The notes under the pieces: generated by a model
What the model saw: only the letters and a program-made list of their open reading frames with translations
Databases searched by the model: none
Told to the model about the DNA's origin: nothing
Program-made: the position numbers and the translations under genes
NCBI GenBank assembly: GCA_034387635.1
Contig: JAOANU010000014.1
Location: 124,001-188,000 of the forward strand
Length of the DNA: 64,000 nt
Reading direction: 5' to 3'
Origin: Rhodosporidiobolus odoratus
Lineage: Eukaryota; Basidiomycota; Microbotryomycetes; Sporidiobolales; Sporidiobolaceae
Shown: positions 57,977 to 64,000 of the stretch, piece by piece
Layout: each line of letters opens with the position of its first letter
Position numbering within the stretch: the first letter of the stretch is position 1

Positions 57977-59631
57977 TCAGTACAACGCCTCGAATTGGTC
58001 GTATTGGTCGTTGAAGCTCTCGTCGACGGGAGCTCTCGCGAGCAACTCGTACCCATCCCCTGCTTCAAATCCGTCGTCCCCGTCAGACGCATATTCGTCC
58101 ATCTCATGGGCGAGCACAGACGCGTCGAGCGAAGCGCTATCGAAGTCCGGAACGGTGGCTGATGCGGCAGCAAAGTCGGATAACGCTTGAGAGTCGGCTT
58201 GGTCTTCCTTCGCCGAAACGTGCAGGGAGACACGACGCTGCGCAAGGTAGAGAAGAACGTGAGATAATAAGTTGGAAGAAGGCGTCTCCAAGTAACGCTC
58301 GGGCGGGGACTGAAAACCGACCTTCTTCCCCTTCTCGCGGTCCGCTTCGGGCCTCGATCTCGGGCGCTTTTTCGCCTTCTGCTGACCGGGATCTTTGATA
58401 CTTCTACCCTGCTTGGCGTCGCCTCTAGCGCCCGCCCCCGCTTGCGAAGCGGTCCAACCGTCCGGGGTGCTCGTTTCCTTCGCAATGAGGAGCAGAGCCG
58501 TGCGCAAGGTGGCTTTGGCGTCAGACTCGTCAGGCATCGGTGAGGGTACCCTCAAAGTACTGCGAGCTTTATCACAAGCCGAGATGTGTGATGAGAGCGT
58601 CTGCGTAGGCGGAAAAGCGTGAGCAGTCGATAATAGCCGTAAAGCCCGACCGAGCAACGCACCTTGGACAGCAGCGCAGCTTCTGCTTCGCCTTGTTCGT
58701 CGAAGGATGCGGTTGCAGGTCCCGACAAATTGAGGATGTTGCTAAGCGCGCTCGCAATGGAGCGATGGGCGGGAAGGTCGTTGGTCAGGCGCTATGGGGG
58801 GGACTTGATCAGATGAGATGCCGCAAAGAGCTAGAGGATTAGAGTAAACGCACTTCTGTCCATCGAGAATTGAAGCATAGGGGAAAGTCGATGACTAGCT
58901 TCTTCGACATTCTTTCCAGTGTGGAATCGACAAGTGGCGTGAGGGTAAAATGCAGCGAGTCAGGGTGTACAAGCTGAGTCGCAAGCTTGAGGTCGTTGTT
59001 GCTTGGAAGCAGGCTCCGGGAGTTTGCGGGGCCTTGCGAAGACGAGCCCGACAATTCCGAGCGAGGAGAACGGAAAGTGATTGCCAGGTCGAGATGGGTG
59101 AGATCTGGCGTCTGGCTCTTCGCTGCAACAGCAGATGCCATAGAAAGAGCGGAGGAGCGTGCCGAACGGGAGAAGGCGTTCATTTGAACTGCGGGTTGAC
59201 CTTTCAGCGGAGAGCCAGGGAGCAAAGACCCTGCAGATTGGGAGATTGGAAAAGCAGGGCAAACAGGTCACGCCGCTCTCAGCGACAGCTGCATCGCCTA
59301 CGCAGTCAAGGCCGAGAGAATCTTTGTTCTGCATTTCCTGATATAATCAACGCGGCTGTACGGAATCAAAGAGGAGAGCCAAGAGAGAGATTGTGCGAAC
59401 CTTGTTAAGCCAGCTCTGAACTTCTCCTGCTATTGCGCTGACGGCCAGCTGCGTCGCATCGATCTCTTCATCGTCTGCGTATACTCGCAGCTTGAGCTTG
59501 AGGCTGGACGAGGCGAGACGAGTATCTTTGTCTGGCGGAATTGGAGCGGACGCGATGACAGCGATCGAAGGTGTTGATGGAAAGAGGGGCTTCATGGTAG
59601 TCTTGTAGACCCAGTGCAACTCGGTATGCAT
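57977..59631 (-). CDS. Hypothetical protein (~471 aa)
   Basis: Not recognised. Exons: 59401-59631, about 59274-59328, 58854-59230, 58663-58791 and 57977-58600. The second donor is ambiguous: a GC donor keeps phase, the obvious GT does not. The start is ATG 59631 (MHTELHWVYKTTM). The N-terminal half is globular: SIAVIASAPIPPD, SSLKLKLRVYADDEEIDA, VSAIAGEVQSWLNK, TPDLTHLDLAITFRSP and HPDSLHFTLTPLVDSTLERM. A helical block follows (LPAHRSIASALSNILNLSG). The C-terminal third is charged, with a basic patch (KKRPRSRPEADREKGKK) and a long acidic end (EYASDGDDGFEAGDG). Nuclear localisation is plausible. Its start is only 119 bases from that of the PPWD1-type gene, so the two may share regulation. Confidence 0.55.
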
Positions 59632-59750
59632 CTGTATAGGCTATGCTAGCTGCGTGAACAAGCGATAACAGGTCAAACTGATGAAGTTGCTGGTTGACCA
59701 TCTTCAATCTCGCTCATCCTACCCGCCAGACTAGTTGAACGCATAAAGGT
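59632..59750. promoter_or_regulatory. Very short bidirectional promoter
   Basis: 119 bases separate divergent start codons of the hypothetical gene and the WD40-cyclophilin gene. Unless one gene starts further in, they must share a core promoter region. Confidence 0.45.
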
Positions 59751-62700
59751 ATGGCGGATACTGTGACAGACTCGCTGAAACGTAAAGCGGATCAGATAGA
59801 TGCGGTCGACTTTGACCGTTCGTCCATTTCCATCTCTCTCCCACCTCGACCAGTGTTTCTCAGCGAGCTAACCCCGAGCCGCCATATACAGCACCTACAG
59901 ATAAACTCGTAGACGTCGGGGCGGTCAATGTCACTGAGCCGGTTGAGCAAGCTGGAGCAGACGATGATTCCGACGACGATGTGGGACCCACGCCGATGCC
60001 AGCAGGAGCAGAAGGTGTTCCGGTCAAAAAGCGCAAAGGTGTGCAATGATCTCCTCTTGACTCTGTGCAGTACCACTGATCTTGATCCCTCGCAGTCTTG
60101 AAACATGAACGCCTCTACCTTACCCATCTTCCTGCTGCGGACCGATACTACAAGTCATTCATGCACCGCGACACTATCACGCAGGTTGCTGTCACCCGGT
60201 ACGTCTTGATGGTGCCCCATGCGTCGCTCGTTCTTGGCTCACGCGATTCTCCTCTAAATCCTCGCCTCCTTTTCCGCCTTCCTTGCGACTCCTTCAACTT
60301 TTTTCTGGCGGGACCCTCTCCTCTCGCAGCACCAATTTCCTTTTAACGGCTTCTATCGATGGCATCCTCAAGTTCTGGAAGAAGCAGCCCGTCGGTATCG
60401 AATTCGTCAAGCTATACCGCACCCACCTCTCGCCCATTTTGCACCTGGGGGTGTCTGATGACGGCAAGAGTCTGGCTGCCCTCGGTGCAGACCAAGGTGG
60501 GAAGACTGCTGAGGGTCAAGAGGTCAAGGGCAGCGCGAAAATTTTCGACGTGGAAAATTTTGGTGCGCCTTCTTGCGCTATGTTCGCTTTACCATGGCTC
60601 GCTCACGTTCGAAATATCGCAGACATGATCAACATCCTCAAGCTTCCTTATGCCCCTCGAGTTGCTTGCTGGGTGCACAACAAGCATGACGCACGCACCC
60701 TCCTTGCCATGTACGCCTTAATCTCCTCCAGGATCGAGTTGCGCGCTGTCAAGTAGCGACGCGTATTGATAGTCTGGCTCCTTACTTACCGCACGGTTCT
60801 CTTTCAGCTCTGATCATGATTCGCCAATCATCCGCATCTACGACGGTCGAGGCGATGGCAAGCCGCTCTATACGCTGAACAAGTTACACCGCGACAGTGT
60901 ACACCTCATGATGGTGCGCTTATCGCCCATCTTTCAGGTCCACCGTCTTTCGCTGATCTCTATTTGCTGACATGGCTGCCTCGCGAGCAGTACAATCCGC
61001 TTTACGATGCCGTGATTTCGATCGATGTCGGGGGTATGATCGAGTACTGGGAGCCGCGAGATCAATTCGAGAAGCCCGACAGCGTCGAGTGGACTAGTAA
61101 GGCGCAAACTGGCTTGTACGAGTTTAAGAAGGTACCTCGTCTTGCCTTGCCTCGAGTTTCTCTTGCGCTCGCTAACGTTCTGACTTACGTATGTTCACCA
61201 TGCCTGTAAATGCACTTTGTCCGTCTCTAGACCAAGTCCACACCCGTCGCCCTGTCTCTGTCGCCTACCTACGACTCATTCGCAATCCTATCCCTTCCCG
61301 ACCTTCGCCTCACCACCTTTTCCTTCAGCACCGGCCGCCTCCTACGAGCGTACGACGAGTCTTTGACTGCGGTCCAGGAGATGCAGCAAGCCGGAACAGC
61401 CGGAGTGACGCTCGACTCTATGGAGCTTGGACGGCGGTTGGCGGTCGAGAAAGAGCTCGAGAGGCTCAGCTTGGAGGCTGTTAAGGAGGGGCGCATGGGC
61501 ACTACGGCGAATGTGGGAAATCCCACATGGGACGAGACGGGCAAGTTTGTGATCTACCCAACTTTGTTGGGAATCAAAGGCGAGTTATCGGCTGTTTTCC
61601 TCCCTCCCTCGCAGGGCCGTCGAGATAAGGCGGCACTGACCACTGATGCTCTTTGCATCTGCGAATAGTCGTCAATACGGTGACCAACAAGGTATCGCGG
61701 ATATTAGGCAAGGACGAGACTGTGCGGTTCGTCCATGCTTCGCTATTCCAGGGTCTTCCCGAGAAGAAGGGTGTCAAGACAATTGTACGTTATCTCTCGC
61801 TGGCTTACCGCGACCCAGCTTGAAAGATACTGACGACTAGGGGCTGGTCCTCATGCAGGCAATGGCAACATCGGAGAACCCGCTTCTCGCCGAAAAGGAC
61901 GAGCGAGACCCGACCTTGTTCTGCACGGCTTGGAAGCGACCTCGGTTCTACGTGTTCACCCGAGAAGAGCCTGAGTACGTATTCTCCTGCTTTCGCATTC
62001 TCTCCCCTGCTCTCCTGCTTTGCAAACGAGGATACATACCGTAGCGCCATTTCTAGTCCTGCACGCACATGCGGTCGACCCACGTCAGCCGGGCGTCAGA
62101 CAGCTAATGACCTCTGCCCACCTCTTGCAGGGACAAAACTGGCGAGCGCGACGTTTACAACGAAAAGCCAACTCGGGACGAAATGTCGATCGCCGCCCCA
62201 ACCAACTCTTCCTCCGGTCCTGTCGCTCGCAAGGCAACCATACATACCACCAAGGGCGACATCAAACTCGAGCTGTACCCCGACCTTGTCCCCAAGACTG
62301 TCGAGAACTTTGTCGGTTTGGCTCAAAAGCACTACTACGACGACATTATCTTCCACCGTGTCATCCCCAAATTTGTGCGCTGTCTCGCCTTCCCCATCCC
62401 TCCCGTTCACGTCTGCGCTTGCTCATTAAGCGAAATGTGCAGATGCTGCAAACGGGTGACCCTCTTGGCGATGGCACGGGCGGAGAATCCCTATGGGGAT
62501 CAGCATTCGAGGACGAATTCCACCCTAGTCTCAAACACGACCGCCCATACATGCTATCCATGGCCAACGCTGGTCCCAAAACGAACGGCAGTCAATTCTT
62601 CATCACGACCGTTCCTTGCCCTTGGTGCGTTTCCGTTTTTATGCCTCCTTACCCTCGCATATCAAAATCAAGTAGAGGAAACCTTGCCTGTCATACTTAC

Positions 62701-62936
62701 CATTGCTCTCATACGTACAGGCTCGATAACAAGCACTCGTACGCGGCGACCTCTCGTCTTTGCCTGTTCGGTCGGTCTCGCTTGACCTTCTCAACTGACC
62801 CCAATCGCGTCCAAACAGCATCTTCGGCCGCGCCACGTCCGGCTACGAGACTATCCACAACATCGAGAACGCCCGTACCGACAAGACAGACAAGCCGTTC
62901 GATGATATCAAAATCACCAGCGTATCGATTGAATAG
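59751..62936 (+). CDS. WD40-repeat peptidyl-prolyl isomerase (PPWD1/CYP71 type)
   Basis: This is a nuclear cyclophilin associated with the spliceosome. Fourteen exons: 59751-59817, 59892-60038, 60096-60198, 60330-60562, 60623-60710, 60808-60913, 60991-61131, 61231-61579, 61669-61784, 61859-61974, 62131-62374, 62443-62624, 62721-62738 and 62819-62936 (675 residues). An acidic start precedes [12 protein letters not shown], the signature [20 protein letters not shown], and WD strands such as [14 protein letters not shown] and [25 protein letters not shown] sequence and [11 protein letters not shown] lead to the C-terminal cyclophilin domain. There the catalytic Arg sits in [30 protein letters not shown] and WLDNKHSIFGR (cyclosporin-binding Trp) are intact. 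An 18-nt exon codes for LDNKHS, and intron 8 seems to use a GC donor (GCGAGT). Confidence 0.92.
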
Positions 62937-63160
62937 AGCAGCTCGATGCAGTAGAAAAGCATTGCAACACGGCTTCGCTCAACCCTTTTCTGTCGTGCAC
63001 GCTCTGCGAGAATCGATTCTAGAATAAGATGTTCAGCGGCAAGCAACTGTTCTACAAGACTACTACTGATCAACGGCGCCAAGCAATGCACTTCCCTCTA
63101 TCCACACAGCTCCGTCCCCTCGCCGACCTGATCCCCATTACCGAGCGCGCCTACCACCTG

Positions 63161-63816
63161 CTACCTTCTCCGGCCCGACGTTTCCGCACCAAGCACTCGC
63201 ACCGAAACACGTCCTGTTCCCACCGCCTTCACCTCCTGCTCGTGCCCGTACCAACTCTCCTCGACGACCCCAACGACTGCTGCGAGGCGGCAGGCGACCC
63301 GATTTGCGGAGACGATACCTGCGTCCCCACGGTCTGCCACTTCAAAGCTCGGGTGCGAAGGCGTCTGTTCCTTCTCATCTGCGTACTCCTCGCGCCTATC
63401 CCTGTCGTAGGCTTGTAAGGGGACGCGTCTACTAGCAAAATTGTCCTTCATTGGTTCGAGGCCGAGAGAAGTACAGTCGAGGAGACCGGGGGCGGAGCGT
63501 TCCCTTTTTAGCACGAACCGCTCACGCTCGTTGCATTCGAGGAGGGGATGGTATCCGCCTTCGGGTCGATACTTGGCCTCTTCGCGTCCTGATTTGCTGT
63601 GCGGGAAGTCAGAGAAGGCGGGAAGGGCATGAAGGGTGGGCTGTCCCAGGAGATACCGTCGTCCGATACCAACGCCCAGTCAGAGAAGCGGGACACGAAG
63701 TTTGGCGCTGGAGGCCCTGGGATGTCAAGTCGAGATGACTGGGGGAAATGCCGACAAGCGGCGGTGCAAACTTCGACCCTCACCAGGACAGGGCTATCAA
63801 CCCCTGCAGTTCTTTG
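63161..63816 (-). CDS. Hypothetical protein, 5' end unresolved
   Basis: Not recognised. Three exons fit in phase: 63784-63816, 63657-63738 and 63161-63588. They give FVSRFSDWALVSDDGREEA, then KYRPEGGYHPLLECNERERF, LKRERSAPGLLDCTSLGLEP, YDRDRREEYADEKEQ and a Val/Gly-rich end closing ETSGRRR. The charged, regular composition and the CTGAC branch site in the last intron favour this strand over the Pro/Leu/His-rich plus-strand ORF that overlaps it. No start codon was found upstream of 63816, so at least one more 5' exon is missing. It converges on the cyclophilin gene with about 225 bases between stops. Confidence 0.45.
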
Positions 63817-63900
63817 CTATGGTAGACGTGTTTCAGAGAGCAAGACAATATACAGATTCAGTCAGAACATAATTTACTATGATATGGCCAAGTCCTGCAA

Positions 63901-64000
63901 GCCTTTGGCATCACCAAGCTGATTCCGCCTCCCCTGTTCTACAGCAGTTACCGCACATGGGCTATGAAGGGACAACGTGAAAAGAAGACACAGGGATTAC
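63901..64000 (+). CDS. Possible partial exon at right edge
   Basis: One plus-strand frame is open to the window end and reads like protein (VLQAFGITKLIPPPLFYSS, then YRTWAMKGQREKKTQG). Two minus-strand frames are closed here. It may be an exon of a gene that continues to the right. No start or acceptor could be fixed, so this is a weak call. Confidence 0.25.

Noticed and set aside
63029..63418. 129-codon plus-strand ORF starting MFSGKQLF after the cyclophilin gene
   Set aside because: Rich in Leu/Pro/Arg/His without features, and antisense to a more regular minus-strand ORF that continues through an in-phase intron. Best read as 3' flank plus shadow.

Overview
The window looks like nuclear DNA of a basidiomycete yeast. 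Genes are dense, GC-rich and broken by many short introns (about 35-150 nt) with GTRNGY-type donors, CTGAC/CTAAC-like branch sites and YAG acceptors. The gene set (PRM1, endosulfine, GT61, acid sphingomyelinase-like protein, PPWD1-type cyclophilin) and the intron style suggest Pucciniomycotina, Rhodotorula/Sporobolomyces-like. That placement is inference, not proof. Exon models were built by hand from reading-frame continuity, splice signals and known family motifs. Where I give a protein length, the exon lengths sum to a multiple of three.

Left part (1-31 kb). A hypothetical gene runs off the left end, followed by a 91-residue Lys-rich protein. Then come PRM1 (mating cell fusion, + strand) and a run of minus-strand genes: ribosomal-L1-domain ribosome biogenesis factor (UTP30/CIC1-like), endosulfine IGO1, GT61 glycosyltransferase, an unusual membrane-anchored beta-carbonic anhydrase, AT-1 acetyl-CoA transporter, an unknown multi-TM protein, and an acid sphingomyelinase-like phosphodiesterase with a saposin domain. 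DDB1 is transcribed divergently from the last of these, and another unknown minus gene follows.

Middle (31-41.4 kb). About 5 kb holds almost no coding sequence and seems CpG-poor. It contains an intron-bearing tRNA-Lys(CTT). Next is a decayed Ty3/gypsy-type retroelement whose gag/protease half reads on the + strand and whose RT/integrase half reads on the - strand. It carries a frameshift, a missing RNase H region and altered catalytic residues.

Right part (41.8-64 kb). Genes are cofilin, an SDHAF1-type LYR assembly factor, a Zn2Cys6 regulator, ERG4 (last step of ergosterol synthesis) divergent from translin, a two-finger C2H2 regulator, a PC-esterase/TBL-like type II membrane protein, an unknown gene divergent from a PPWD1-type WD40-cyclophilin, and an incomplete unknown gene at the right edge.

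Themes. The genes are mostly unrelated housekeeping functions, but three could act on lumenal glycans: GT61, the AT-1 acetyl-CoA importer and the TBL-like putative O-acetyltransferase. The more unusual signals are 13-18 nt microexons placed inside conserved motifs, several probable GC-AG introns, the anchored carbonic anhydrase, an internal repeat in the left-edge protein, and the rearranged retroelement next to the CpG-poor tract.
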